64,000 nucleotides of DNA from Nonomuraea jabiensis. GTDB taxonomy: Bacteria; Actinomycetota; Actinomycetes; Streptosporangiales; Streptosporangiaceae. The stretch covers positions 7,824,501 to 7,888,500 of the forward strand of contig NZ_JACHMB010000001.1 in the NCBI RefSeq assembly GCF_014204795.1, given 5' to 3'. How positions within the stretch are numbered: position 1 is the first letter of the stretch; every line of letters begins with the position of its first letter. The notes below the pieces were generated by a model. That model saw only the letters and a program-made list of their open reading frames with translations. It did no database searches and was not told the DNA's origin. Below are positions 1 to 8,907 of this stretch, piece after piece. Made by a program: the position numbers and the translations under genes.

Positions 1-516
1 GCCATCGCGGTGTTCGGCGCCGGAGCGGTCGGCCTCGCGGCGGTCATGGCCGCCAAGGTCGCGGGCGCCGGCGAGATCGTCGCGGTGGACCTGCACGCCT
101 CCAGGCGCGAGCTGGCCCTGGAGCTCGGCGCCACCCGGGCGCTCGACGGCGCCGACCCCGCCCTGGCCGACGCCATCGGCGAGGTGGACCACTCCTTCGA
201 CACCACCGGCGTGCCGGAGGTGATCCGCACCGCCATCGCCGTGCTGCGCCCCGGCGGCTCGTGCGGCCTGGTCGGCGCGGGCGGCGGCGAGGTCACGCTG
301 CGGCCGGCCGCGCTCGCCGGGCGCACCGTCCGCTTCATCCTAGAGGGCGACGCCGTGCCCCAGCAGTTCATCCCGATGCTGATCGGGCTGTGGCGGCAGG
401 GCCGCTTCCCCTTCGACCGGCTGATCCGCACGTACCCGCTGGGCGGCATCAACGACGCCGAACGCGACTCCGCGAGCGGCGCCACGGTCAAGCCCGTCCT
501 GCTGCCGGCCTCATGA
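1..516 (+). CDS. Zinc-type alcohol dehydrogenase, C-terminal part (5' end outside window)
   Basis: The frame is open from base 1, so the gene starts upstream; 171 residues are visible. It begins inside the Rossmann domain with the nucleotide-binding motif GAGAVG, followed by an acidic residue (VAVD) suited to NAD rather than NADP. The end, INDAERDSASGATVKP, resembles the close of aryl-alcohol and class III-like dehydrogenases. The catalytic zinc domain lies outside the window. The family oxidises alcohols to aldehydes in the cytoplasm; the substrate is unknown. The P450 gene follows 139 bp downstream on the same strand, so a shared oxidative role is possible but not shown. Confidence 0.85.
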   Translation, partial: AIAVFGAGAVGLAAVMAAKVAGAGEIVAVDLHASRRELALELGATRALDGADPALADAIGEVDHSFDTTGVPEVIRTAIAVLRPGGSCGLVGAGGGEVTLRPAALAGRTVRFILEGDAVPQQFIPMLIGLWRQGRFPFDRLIRTYPLGGINDAERDSASGATVKPVLLPAS

Positions 517-655
517 CGGGCTCAGCGACGCCCGCCGGCGGCGTCCGCCCCGACCTCCCCTTGGGCGGCCACCAGCGGAGCGGCCTCGGCGTCGAGAACG
601 GCCTCCGGGGCCCGTAGGGTCCCACCGACCTCCAAGTCCTGGTAGGGAATCAATC

Positions 656-1906
656 ATGAACATGACCATCGAGCAGGCGGGGCTCATGCTGGCCGACCCC
701 CTCGCCTACGCCGACGAGCCGCGGCTGCACGAGGGGCTCACCCTGCTGCGCCGGGAGGCCCCGGTCCATCTCGTGGAGGCGCCCGAGTACACGCCCTTCT
801 ACGCCGTCACCCGGCACGCCGACATCATGCGGGTCGAACGCGACAACGCCCTCTGGCTCAGCGCGCCACGCCCGGTCCTGGGCAAGAAGGCGTTCGAGGA
901 GCACGCCAGGCAGCAGGCGGCGCAGGGCGTCCAGCTGAAGACGCTGGTCCACATGGACGACCCCGACCACCGCGTGGTCCGGGCCATCGGCGCCGACTGG
1001 TTCCGCCCCAAGGCCATGCGCGCCATGGAGAGCCGGATCCAGGAGCTCGCCCGCCGCTACGTGGACCGGATGGCCGACTACGGCGGCGAATGCGACTTCG
1101 CCACCCAGGTCGCGGTGCACTACCCGTTGTACGTGATCCTCTCCCTGCTCGGGCTGCCCGAGTCCGACTTCCCCCGCATGCTCAAGCTCACCCAGGAGCT
1201 GTTCGGCGGCGCGGACGCGGAGACCAGGCGGGGAGACACCGCCGAGGACCAGTTCGCGGTGCTGCTCGACTTCTTCGCCTACTTCCAGCAGCTCACCGCC
1301 GCCCGCCGCGCCCACCCCACCGAGGACCTGGCCTCCGCCATTGCCAACGCCCAGGTGGACGGCAAGCCGCTCAACGACGTGGAGACGGCCTCCTACTACG
1401 TCATCATCGCCTCAGCCGGCCACGACACCACCAGCTCCACCGTCGCCGGCGGCCTGCATGCCCTCATCGAACACCCCGACCAGCTGGCCCGGCTCCGCGA
1501 GGACCCCGGCCTGCTGCCGCTCGCGGTCGACGAGATGATCCGCTGGGTCACCCCGGTCAAGGAGTTCATGCGCACGGCCTCGGCCGACACCACCCTCAAC
1601 GGCGTGGACATCAGGGCGGGTGAGTCGGTGCTGCTGTCGTACCCGTCGGCCAACCGCGACGAGGAGGTGTTCGCCGACCCGTTCACCTTCGACGCCGGCC
1701 GCGACCCCAACCGCCACCTGGCCTTCGGGTTCGGCGTGCACTACTGCCTGGGCGCGGCGCTGGCCCGCATGGAGCTGAAGGCCCTGTTCGCCGAGCTGCT
1801 GCCGCGCCTGGAGAGCGTCGAGCTCGCCGGCCGGCCCGAATGGACCGCCACGACCTTCGTCGGCGGCATCAAGCACCTGCCCATCCGGTACAAGCTCCGC
1901 CGCTGA
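656..1906 (+). CDS. Cytochrome P450 (bacterial, soluble)
   Basis: This is a 416-residue heme monooxygenase of normal bacterial length without a membrane anchor. The I-helix oxygen-activation motif AGHDT is at residues 254-258, the ExxR pair at E293/R296, and the heme loop FGFGVHYCLG at 357-366 with Cys364 as iron ligand. P450s of this class hydroxylate small molecules using electrons from a ferredoxin and ferredoxin reductase. No ferredoxin gene lies beside it, so a shared redox partner is assumed. The start at 656 follows AGGGA at modest spacing; a second Met two codons on is an alternative. The substrate cannot be read from sequence. Confidence 0.95.
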   Translation: MNMTIEQAGLMLADPLAYADEPRLHEGLTLLRREAPVHLVEAPEYTPFYAVTRHADIMRVERDNALWLSAPRPVLGKKAFEEHARQQAAQGVQLKTLVHMDDPDHRVVRAIGADWFRPKAMRAMESRIQELARRYVDRMADYGGECDFATQVAVHYPLYVILSLLGLPESDFPRMLKLTQELFGGADAETRRGDTAEDQFAVLLDFFAYFQQLTAARRAHPTEDLASAIANAQVDGKPLNDVETASYYVIIASAGHDTTSSTVAGGLHALIEHPDQLARLREDPGLLPLAVDEMIRWVTPVKEFMRTASADTTLNGVDIRAGESVLLSYPSANRDEEVFADPFTFDAGRDPNRHLAFGFGVHYCLGAALARMELKALFAELLPRLESVELAGRPEWTATTFVGGIKHLPIRYKLRR

Positions 1907-2389
1907 TCACGTCTCGCCCGACCGCAGGAACGCGGGCCGGGCCCGGTGCCATTCGGGGGCGTCCAGCGCGTTGAGCGCCGCGACGATCCGTTTCTCCTCG
2001 TAGACGAGGTGCGTCTCCAACAGCGCGGCGACGGTGTCCAGCTCGCCGCGCACCCGGACCGGGTCGACGGCCTCGGCGAGGAGCAGCTGCAACCGCCGCA
2101 GGGAGTCCTCCACCAGCCGGTGGTCGCGGCGCAGCTCCTCCAGCACGGGGCGCAGCTCCGGGAAGCTCCGGGCGAGCACGGGGAAGGCGCCGCCGTCCTC
2201 GCCGGTGTGGTGCCGCTCCAGCGCGGAGCAGAAGGTCAGGCAGTGGGTACGCAGGTCGCGGGGGAGCGCGCCGCCCGCGAGATGGGCCTCGACGTCCTCG
2301 CGCAGCGCGGCAAGCTGCTCGCGCAGCCAGAGGTGCACGTCGATCAACTGATTGCCGAACGCCACCAGGCGCCCGTCGGGTGTTTCCAT
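1907..2389 (-). CDS. Hemerythrin HHE cation-binding domain protein
   Basis: This is a 160-residue, all-helical protein with the spaced ligands of the hemerythrin/HHE fold: a His in IDVHLW, then LERHHTGED, RDHRLVED and THLVYEEKR. The family binds a di-iron centre and is linked to oxygen, nitric oxide or oxidative-stress sensing and iron handling; the exact role is unknown. It converges tail to tail with the P450, its stop codon abutting the P450 stop, and is divergent from the ABC exporter. I chose the ATG at 2389. A Met nine codons upstream (2416) is in frame and cannot be excluded. Confidence 0.85.
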   Translation of the reverse strand: METPDGRLVAFGNQLIDVHLWLREQLAALREDVEAHLAGGALPRDLRTHCLTFCSALERHHTGEDGGAFPVLARSFPELRPVLEELRRDHRLVEDSLRRLQLLLAEAVDPVRVRGELDTVAALLETHLVYEEKRIVAALNALDAPEWHRARPAFLRSGET

Positions 2390-2495
2390 GGTCGTCCCAT
2401 GATCCGGCGCCTCCATGCCCTCGGCGATCTGCTTGCCGGGCGCACCGCGACGCTGGCAGGCACCCCATCATCCTTCCGGCGATCGGTCAAATAGG

Positions 2496-4214
2496 GTGAA
2501 GATCGTGGACCCCGGGACCCCTGACCGCCGAAGCGCCGGACGGTACCTGTGGTGGCTGGTCAGGAGGCAGCCCGGCCGCATCGCCGTCGGCGCGGCGCTG
2601 GGCTCGGCCTGGATGGTCTGCCTGACGCTGCCGCCGTACTTCCTGGCCCGCGCCATCGACGACGGCCTGGCTCCGGGAGACAGGCCCGCGCTGGCCGGTT
2701 GGACCGCCGCCGTGCTCGGTGTCGGGGCGCTGAACGCCTGGCTGGCGATCATGCGCCATCGCACGATGACCAGGGTCCGGCTGGACGCCGCGTTCCGCAC
2801 CGTACAGGTGGTGGTGCTGCACGCGACGCGGCTGGGCGCGGCGCTCCCGCGCAAGGTCACGGCCGGGGAGGTGGTGACGATCGGGTTCGGCGACGCCGCC
2901 CTGATCGCCGACGCGCTGACCATCACGGGCCCCGGCGTCGGCGCGGTGCTCGCGTACGTCGTCGTGGCCGGGCTGCTGCTGGCCGTCTCGCCGCTGCTCG
3001 CCGCGGTGGTCCTGCTGGGCGTGCCGTTGCTGGTCGTGCTGCTCGGGCCGCTGCTGGGACGGCTGCGCGGCGCCGAGACGGCGTACCGGCTGCGGCAGGG
3101 CGAGCTCGCCGCCCGGTTCGGGGACATCGCGGGAGGGCTGCGGGTCCTGAACGGCATCGGCGGCAAGGAGGTGTACGCCGAGCGCTACCGGCGCGGCTCC
3201 CAGGAGCTGCGCGAGAAGGGCTACCAGGTGGGCGCGGTCACCAGCTGGATCCACGCCCTCGGGGTCGGCCTGCCCACGGTGTTCCTCGGCGCCGTGACGT
3301 GGCTGGCGGCCCGCATGGCGGCGCAGGGCGACATCACCACCGGCGAGCTGGTCGCGGTGTACGGGTACGCCGGAGTCCTGGTGGTGCCGGTCACGAACCT
3401 CATCGAGGGCGGCTACGGCCTCAGCCGCGGCCTCGTGGCCGCCCGCCGGGTCATCCACTTCCTCACCCTCGAACCGGACGTCACCGGCGGCGACGCGGAC
3501 CCGCCCGCGTCGCCCGCGGCGCTGCGCGACCCGGTCTCGGGCGTCGAGATCGCCCCGGGGAGGCTGACCGCGCTGGTCAGCGCCCGCCCGGGGGACTCGG
3601 CCGCGGTGCTCGACCGGTTGGCCGGCTTCACCGCGTCGGCCGTGACCTGGGGCGGGATCCGGCTCGACACCATCGACCCGGTACGGGTCCGCGAGCGGAT
3701 CCTGCTGGCCGACAACGAGGCGGACCTGTTCGCCGGCACGCTGCGGGACGTCGTCGCGGGCAGGTACCACCCCGGCGACGAGGCCGTGGGCCGGGCCGTC
3801 CACGCGGCCATGGCCGAGGACATCGTCCGGGGGCTGCCGGACGGGCTGGACTCCGCCATCGACCCCCAGGGCCGCAACCTGTCCGGCGGGCAGCGCCAGC
3901 GCGTCCGCCTGGCCCGGGCCCTGCTGGCCGACCCCGAGATCCTGCTGGCGGCCGAGCCCACCTCCGCCGTGGACGCCCACACCGAGGCGACCATCGCCGC
4001 CCGGCTCCGTGACGCGCGTCGGGGCCGCGCCACGGTGGTCAGCACGACCTCGCCCCTGCTGCTGGACCGGGCGGACACGGTGTACTACCTCGTGGACGGC
4101 TCGGTCGCGGCGGCCGGCGACCACCGCGAACTGCTGCGCGAGCACCCTGGCTACCGCCTGCTGGTGTCACGTGACGACGAGCCCAGCACACCATCCGAGC
4201 GGGCCGCCCGATGA
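2496..4214 (+). CDS. ABC exporter half-transporter with degenerate nucleotide site (subunit 1)
   Basis: This 572-residue protein has an N-terminal six-helix ABC transmembrane domain (about residues 20-310) and a C-terminal nucleotide-binding domain. The Walker A position reads SARPGDSAAV near residue 362 with no GKS/T. Walker B reads ILLAAEPTS, so the Asp is lost, and the switch His is replaced in VVSTTS. The signature LSGGQ at 462-466 is intact. This is the pattern of the non-catalytic half of a heterodimeric exporter. The stop overlaps an ATG, and the partner gene follows within 30 bp. The GTG start at 2496 was chosen because the upstream extension has no family character. Substrate unknown. 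Confidence 0.9.
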   Translation: MKIVDPGTPDRRSAGRYLWWLVRRQPGRIAVGAALGSAWMVCLTLPPYFLARAIDDGLAPGDRPALAGWTAAVLGVGALNAWLAIMRHRTMTRVRLDAAFRTVQVVVLHATRLGAALPRKVTAGEVVTIGFGDAALIADALTITGPGVGAVLAYVVVAGLLLAVSPLLAAVVLLGVPLLVVLLGPLLGRLRGAETAYRLRQGELAARFGDIAGGLRVLNGIGGKEVYAERYRRGSQELREKGYQVGAVTSWIHALGVGLPTVFLGAVTWLAARMAAQGDITTGELVAVYGYAGVLVVPVTNLIEGGYGLSRGLVAARRVIHFLTLEPDVTGGDADPPASPAALRDPVSGVEIAPGRLTALVSARPGDSAAVLDRLAGFTASAVTWGGIRLDTIDPVRVRERILLADNEADLFAGTLRDVVAGRYHPGDEAVGRAVHAAMAEDIVRGLPDGLDSAIDPQGRNLSGGQRQRVRLARALLADPEILLAAEPTSAVDAHTEATIAARLRDARRGRATVVSTTSPLLLDRADTVYYLVDGSVAAAGDHRELLREHPGYRLLVSRDDEPSTPSERAAR

Positions 4215-4246
4215 CCGGATCCCTGCCCGAGGAGGCCATGGGATGA
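4211..4246 (+). other. Duplicated start region: 11-codon minigene between the two ABC genes
   Basis: The 17 bases at 4211-4227 (ATGACCGGATCCCTGCC) recur exactly at 4243-4259, where they begin the second ABC gene. The first copy opens an 11-codon frame whose TGA (4244-4246) overlaps the real ATG at 4243. The stop of the first ABC gene likewise overlaps the ATG at 4211. A strong GAGGAGG ribosome site at 4229-4235 lies inside the minigene. Whether the minigene is translated is inference; the duplication itself is certain. Confidence 0.7.
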
Positions 4247-5982
4247 CCGGATCCCTGCCTGTCGCCGAGCGGGGCCTGGTGCGGCGGGCGGCGTTGCGCC
4301 TGATCCGCCTGGACGGGCGCGCCTTCGCCGCCATGATCGCCCTCAACGCCCTGGCCGCCGTCGCGGGGCTGGCCGGGCCGTGGCTGCTCGGCCGGATCAT
4401 CGACGCGGTCAAGTCCGGCGCCGGGGCCGCCGCCGTGGACCGGCTGGCCCTGGCCATCCTGGCCGCCGCCCTGGTCCAGCTCGTCCTGTCCCGCTACGCG
4501 AGCCACCTCGGCCACCGCTTCGGCGAGCGCACGCTGGCCCGCATCCGCGAACGGTTCACCGAACGCGCCCTCGACCTGCCCGTCTCGGTGGTCGAGCGGG
4601 CCGGCACGGGCGACCTGACCACCCGGGGGACGGCCGACGTGGCCGCGGTCGGCGCCACGCTGCGCGACGCCGGTCCCGACGTCCTCATCGCCGCGGTCCA
4701 GGCGGCGTTCATCCTGGCCGCGGTGTTCGTGCTCGATCCGCGCCTGGGCGCCTGCGGGGTGCTGGGCCTGCTGGGCATCTGGTTCGCCGCCCGCTGGTAT
4801 CTGCGCCGCGCGGTCCCGGCGTACCTGGCCGAAGGAGCGGCGAACTCCGCGCTCGCCGAGCAGCTCGCCGCCACCACCGCCGGCGCCCGCACCGTCGCGG
4901 CGCTCCGCCTCGAACACCGCCGCATCACGGCCTGCCAGGCGGCGATCGGCGAGTGCCGCCGGACCCGCGTCCGGACCCTGTTCCTGCGCAGCGTCCTCTT
5001 CCCCGTCGTGGACGTCTCGTACGCGATCCCGGTGGCCGGCGTGCTGCTGGTCGGCGGCTTCATGGCGAACGGCTCCATGACCCTCGGCACGGTCGTCGCC
5101 GCCGCCCTCTACCTGCGCCAGCTCGGGCAGCCCCTGGACACGATCCTCCTGCACCTGGAGGGCATGCAGAGCAGCGGCGCGTCGTTCGCCAGGGTCGAGG
5201 GCCTCGCCCTGGTCCCGCGGCCGGCGCCGGCCGCCGGGCCGGAGCTCGTACCGGACGGCGACCGGCTCGTGGCCGCGGGCGTCCACTACGCCTACGAGGG
5301 CGGCCCCGACGTCCTGCGCGGGGTGGACCTGACCGTCCGCCCCGGCGAGCGCCTGGCGATCGTCGGGCCCTCGGGCGCGGGCAAGACCACGCTGGGCAGG
5401 CTGCTGGCGGGCGTGGACGTTCCGCGCACCGGCAGCGTCACCGTGGGCGGCGTCCCCGTCGCCGCCCTTGACCCCGGCCGCCTGCGCGAACGCGTCGTCC
5501 TGGTCACCCAGGAACACCACGTGTTCCTCGGCACGGTACGCGACAACCTGCGCATCGCCGCCCCTTCCGCCACCGACGCCGAGCTGCGCGCGGCCCTCGC
5601 CACCGTCGGCGCCGACTGGATCGACGACCTCCCGGACGGCCTGGGCGCCGATCTCGGCCCCGGCGGCCACCGGCCCGACGGCGCGCAGGCCCAGCAGCTG
5701 GCACTGGCCCGCGTCGTGCTGGCCGACCCCCACACGCTGATCCTCGACGAGGCCACCGCGCTGCTGGACCCGAGGACCGCCCGCCACACCGAGCGCGCCC
5801 TGGCCGCCGTGCTCGACGGCCGTACCGTCATCGCCATCGCCCACCGCCTCCAGACGGCCCACGACGCCGACCGGGTGGCGGTCATGCAGGACGGCCGCCT
5901 CACCGAGCTCGGCACGCACCACGACCTGGTCGCGGCCGGCGGCACGTACGCGGAGCTCTGGCGCTCGTGGCACGGCGACTGA
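4243..5982 (+). CDS. ABC exporter half-transporter with canonical ATP site (subunit 2)
   Basis: This 579-residue protein has an N-terminal transmembrane domain and a C-terminal ATPase domain. Walker A is canonical (GPSGAGKT, residues 375-382), as are Walker B (LILDEATALLD) and the switch His (IAIAHRL). The ABC signature is ruined: HRPDGAQAQQ stands where LSGGQ is expected. It therefore complements subunit 1, which keeps LSGGQ but lacks Walker A and B, leaving one working composite ATP site. The ATG at 4243 has GAGGAGG 7 bases upstream. The pair probably exports a hydrophobic or peptide-like compound; no substrate gene is adjacent. Confidence 0.92.
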   Translation: MTGSLPVAERGLVRRAALRLIRLDGRAFAAMIALNALAAVAGLAGPWLLGRIIDAVKSGAGAAAVDRLALAILAAALVQLVLSRYASHLGHRFGERTLARIRERFTERALDLPVSVVERAGTGDLTTRGTADVAAVGATLRDAGPDVLIAAVQAAFILAAVFVLDPRLGACGVLGLLGIWFAARWYLRRAVPAYLAEGAANSALAEQLAATTAGARTVAALRLEHRRITACQAAIGECRRTRVRTLFLRSVLFPVVDVSYAIPVAGVLLVGGFMANGSMTLGTVVAAALYLRQLGQPLDTILLHLEGMQSSGASFARVEGLALVPRPAPAAGPELVPDGDRLVAAGVHYAYEGGPDVLRGVDLTVRPGERLAIVGPSGAGKTTLGRLLAGVDVPRTGSVTVGGVPVAALDPGRLRERVVLVTQEHHVFLGTVRDNLRIAAPSATDAELRAALATVGADWIDDLPDGLGADLGPGGHRPDGAQAQQLALARVVLADPHTLILDEATALLDPRTARHTERALAAVLDGRTVIAIAHRLQTAHDADRVAVMQDGRLTELGTHHDLVAAGGTYAELWRSWHGD

Positions 5983-5986
5983 ACGC

Positions 5987-6475
5987 TCAGTGCCCCTGGT
6001 GGTACTGGTGCGTCACCGCGTGGCCCTTGCCCCGGGAGATGAGCCACTTGTTCACCGGCGTCGTCAGCACGAAGGCCACCAGCAGCGACCCCGCCAGCGC
6101 CACCCAGAACAGCCAGCTCGACAGGCCCGCGTCCATGGCGCCCGGCACGATCAGCATCACCCCGTTGTCCAGGATCTCCATCATCGCGATGGAAATGGTG
6201 TCGGCGGCCAGCGCCACCCTCAGCGCGGTGCGGAAGTCGACGCCGGCCCGCAGCACGCCCCGCATGGTCAGCGCGTAGCCGAACAGGAACGCCAGCGCGA
6301 CGGACAACACCACGGTGACCAGGTTGGACAGGCCGGCGGCGGTGCCGATGACCATGCCCAGCACCTCGCCGATGGCGCAGCCGGTCAGGCAGTGCAGGGT
6401 CGCCTGCGCGGCCATACCCCACGTGGCCGCGGGCGGGGCCTCATGGTGGGCATGGTGGTGCTCGCTGTGATCCAT
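5987..6475 (-). CDS. DUF4396 family membrane protein with His-rich N terminus
   Basis: This 162-residue protein begins MDHSEHHHAHHE, a metal-binding-looking tail, followed by about four hydrophobic helices. The conserved run HCLTGCAIGEVLGMVIG and the segment MEILDNGVMLIVPGA fit DUF4396 membrane proteins. The function of the family is not established; some members sit beside copper-handling genes, and the His cluster suits metal binding. The ATG at 6475 was chosen because AAGGAG lies 6 bases upstream; longer in-frame starts to 6679 lack family sequence. It converges on the ABC exporter with a 4-bp gap. Confidence 0.8.
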   Translation of the reverse strand: MDHSEHHHAHHEAPPAATWGMAAQATLHCLTGCAIGEVLGMVIGTAAGLSNLVTVVLSVALAFLFGYALTMRGVLRAGVDFRTALRVALAADTISIAMMEILDNGVMLIVPGAMDAGLSSWLFWVALAGSLLVAFVLTTPVNKWLISRGKGHAVTHQYHQGH

Positions 6476-6480
6476 ACGAT

Positions 6481-6540
6481 GCTCCTTAGTAGAGGGGAGA
6501 AACATTGTAGGGGTATGGGGTATATCGACCGCCAGGGACC
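6481..6540 (-). promoter_or_regulatory. Candidate promoter/operator of the DUF4396 gene
   Basis: Read on the minus strand, this stretch contains ATACCCCATACCCCTACAAT: two tandem ATACCCC words followed by a TACAAT that could be a -10 box about 27 bases before the AAGGAG site. The repeated ATACCCC is suggestive of a metal-sensor operator, but no regulator gene is adjacent and no clear -35 is seen. Confidence 0.3.
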
Positions 6541-6664
6541 GGATGCCGGCGTGGATAGGCTGCAGCTCATTGCCGACATTTCCGTATTGGAGAAGAATCT
6601 TGAGCCCTACCCAGCCGTCCGGCGCCCACCGCTTCCCGGTAGCCCCACTCGCCGGAGGCGTCGG

Positions 6665-7312
6665 GTGACCGGCGCGCAACTGATCGAGCGGGTACGCGGG
6701 CTGGCCGCCTCCGGCGAGCGCGTCGTGGTCGGCATCGCGGGATGCCCGGGCGCGGGCAAGTCCACGCTGGCCGGCTGGCTGGCCCGGAACCTCACCTCAG
6801 CCGGGCTGCCGGCGGTGTGGGTTCCGATGGACGGCTTCCACCTGGCCGACGTCGAGCTCGAACGCCTCGGGCGGCTGCGGCGCAAGGGCGCCATGGACAC
6901 CTTCGACGCCCACGGCTACCTGGCGCTGCTCCACCGCATCCGCGCCGAGACCGGCACCGTCGTCTACGCCCCGTCCTTCGACCGCGAGATCGAGCAGCCG
7001 ATCGCCGGCGCCATCCCGGTGCCGCCGGCCGCGCGGGTGGTGGTCAGCGAGGGCAACTACCTCCTCGCCGACGACGACACGTGGCGGCGGGTGCGGGGGG
7101 CCATGACCGAGGTCTGGTACGCCGAGATCGACGACCGCGTCCGCCTGGACCGCCTCACCAGGCGGCACATCCAGTTCGGCAAGACCCCCTCACAGGCCGC
7201 GCGCTGGGTGGCCGAGGTCGACGAGCCCAACGCCGCCGTCATCCGCACCACCCGCGACCACGCCGACCTCCTGCTCAACCCCGACACCCTCTCACCGTCC
7301 TCCCACCCGTAA
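6665..7312 (+). CDS. Small nucleoside/pantothenate-kinase-like P-loop kinase
   Basis: This 215-residue protein has a P-loop GCPGAGKS at residues 26-33, the VPMDGFHL segment typical of the uridine kinase/pantothenate kinase superfamily, and a GNYLL motif. Members phosphorylate small hydroxyl metabolites with ATP (nucleosides, fructose, pantothenate); the substrate cannot be assigned. The GTG at 6665 was chosen because GGAGG lies at 6654-6658. The upstream extension of the frame lacks conservation. It is divergent from the DUF4396 gene and converges on the ECF sigma gene. Confidence 0.8.
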   Translation: MTGAQLIERVRGLAASGERVVVGIAGCPGAGKSTLAGWLARNLTSAGLPAVWVPMDGFHLADVELERLGRLRRKGAMDTFDAHGYLALLHRIRAETGTVVYAPSFDREIEQPIAGAIPVPPAARVVVSEGNYLLADDDTWRRVRGAMTEVWYAEIDDRVRLDRLTRRHIQFGKTPSQAARWVAEVDEPNAAVIRTTRDHADLLLNPDTLSPSSHP

Positions 7313-7390
7313 CGTTCGCCCCACCCCGGAGGGTCGCTCACACTCGACCTGGCCGCACCCGCAACTTGGCCGCACCCGCGACTGGTCGGG

Positions 7391-8554
7391 TCAGAGATCG
7401 CCCAGGCGGCGGGTGAGGAAGCGGCGCTCGGCCTCCGTCGTGGACAGGTCGAGGGCCCTCCGGTACGCGGCCCGCGCCCCCTCAGCGTCGTCCAGGCGTC
7501 GCAGCAGCTCGGCCCGGGTGGAGTGGAAGTACCGGTAGCCGTCGAGGTCGAGCGCGTCCACGATCGCCAGCGCCGCCCGCGGCCCCTCGACCTCGGCGAC
7601 CGCCACCGCGCGGTTGAGCTCGACCACGGCCGAGCCCGTCAGCTCCCGCAGCCGGTCATAGAGCGCGGCCACGGCCGGCCAGTCGATCCGCTCCTCGGTC
7701 TGGAGCGCGGCGATGGCCGCCTGCACCACGTAGGCGCCACGGCCGCCGAGTGCGAGGGCGCGGTCGAGCAGCGCCTGTCCCTCCTCGATCCGGGCGGCGT
7801 CCCACAGGCCGCGGTCCTGCTCGTGCAGCAGGACGATCTCGCCGTCGCGGACCCGGGCGGCGCGCCGCGAGTCGTGCAGCAGCATCAGCGCCAGCAGCCC
7901 GGCGGACTCGGGCTCGCCGGGCACGAGCTCGACCAGGATCCGGGCCAGCCGGACGGCCTCGGCCGCCAGGTCGGCGCGGCCGTCGCCGTACCCCTGGTTG
8001 AAGATGAGGTAGAGCACGGAGAGCACCGCCTCCAGGCGGGCCGGCAGCAGGTGCTCCCGGGGGATCCCGAACGGGATGCCGGCCGCCCGGATCTTGTCGC
8101 GCGCCCGGGAGAGCCGCCGCTTCATCGTCTCCTCGCTCACCAGGAACGCCCGGGCGATCTCCGCGGTGGACAGGCCGCCCAGGGCCCGCAGCGTGAGCGC
8201 GACCTGGGCCTCGTTCGCCAGTGCCGGATGGCAGCACAGGAAGAACAGTTCGAGCCGCTCGTCGGGGACCGCCGACTCGTCCATCGTCACCTCCTCACCC
8301 GGCTCCGGCCGGTCCAGCAGGCGGAGCTTGTCGGCATGGGTACGGTCCCTGCGCAGGCGGTCGATCGCCCGGCGGCGCCCGGTCACCACGAGCCAGGCCC
8401 CGGGGTTGTCCGGGACCCCGTCGCGGGCCCAGCGCTCGGCGGCGACGGCGAACGCCTCCTGCGCGGCCTCCTCGGCCACGTCGACGTCGCCGGTGTAGCT
8501 CACCAGGGCGGCGAACACGCGGGCCCACTGGTCGCGGAAGATCTCCTCGAGCAC
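7391..8554 (-). CDS. ECF42-type RNA polymerase sigma factor with C-terminal TPR-like extension
   Basis: This 387-residue protein has sigma region 2 (about residues 10-75, with EEAAQEAF and NPGAWL), region 4 (SEETMKRRLSRARDKIR) and a long helical C-terminal half (AIAALQTEERIDWPAVAALYDRL) typical of ECF42 sigma factors, which lack an anti-sigma partner and use the extension for control. It directs RNA polymerase to a small regulon. The GTG start lies 3 bp after the DGPF gene, which is the hallmark partner of this sigma group, so the two are co-transcribed. Confidence 0.92.
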   Translation of the reverse strand: MLEEIFRDQWARVFAALVSYTGDVDVAEEAAQEAFAVAAERWARDGVPDNPGAWLVVTGRRRAIDRLRRDRTHADKLRLLDRPEPGEEVTMDESAVPDERLELFFLCCHPALANEAQVALTLRALGGLSTAEIARAFLVSEETMKRRLSRARDKIRAAGIPFGIPREHLLPARLEAVLSVLYLIFNQGYGDGRADLAAEAVRLARILVELVPGEPESAGLLALMLLHDSRRAARVRDGEIVLLHEQDRGLWDAARIEEGQALLDRALALGGRGAYVVQAAIAALQTEERIDWPAVAALYDRLRELTGSAVVELNRAVAVAEVEGPRAALAIVDALDLDGYRYFHSTRAELLRRLDDAEGARAAYRRALDLSTTEAERRFLTRRLGDL

Positions 8555-8557
8555 CGG

Positions 8558-8896
8558 CTACCGCTCCACCAACGGCCGTACCTCGACCGACCCGCCGAGG
8601 CGGGCGGCGGGGACGCGGGCGGCGAGCTCCAGCGCGTCGTCGAGGTCGTCCGCCTCGACGATGTAGAACCCGCCGAAGATCTCCTTGGTGTCGGCGAACG
8701 GCCCGTCGGTCATCAGCGTCCGGCCGCCCTGGACCCGTACGGTGGTCGCGGTCTCGGCCGGCTGGAGCCGCTCGCCCGCGATCATGCGCTCGTCCTGCAT
8801 CAGCGCGACGTACTCGGCGGTGATGGCGGCGCGCTCGCCGGCGGTGAGCCCGTCGTAGGCTCCGGGCCGCTCGTTGATCAGCAGTGCGTATTTCAC
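8558..8896 (-). CDS. YCII-related DGPF-domain protein
   Basis: This 112-residue protein begins with a YCII-like strand (KYALLINERPGAY) and carries the diagnostic DGPF motif in MTDGPFADTKE, followed by GGFYIVEADDLDDAL. DGPF proteins are the conserved partners of ECF42 sigma factors; their chemistry is unproven. The GTG start at 8896 has GAAGGAG 6 bases upstream, which decides it over longer readings. It is the middle gene of a three-gene unit: DHFR-like, DGPF, sigma. Confidence 0.92.
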   Translation of the reverse strand: MKYALLINERPGAYDGLTAGERAAITAEYVALMQDERMIAGERLQPAETATTVRVQGGRTLMTDGPFADTKEIFGGFYIVEADDLDDALELAARVPAARLGGSVEVRPLVER

Positions 8897-8907
8897 GGTG
8901 GTCTCCT

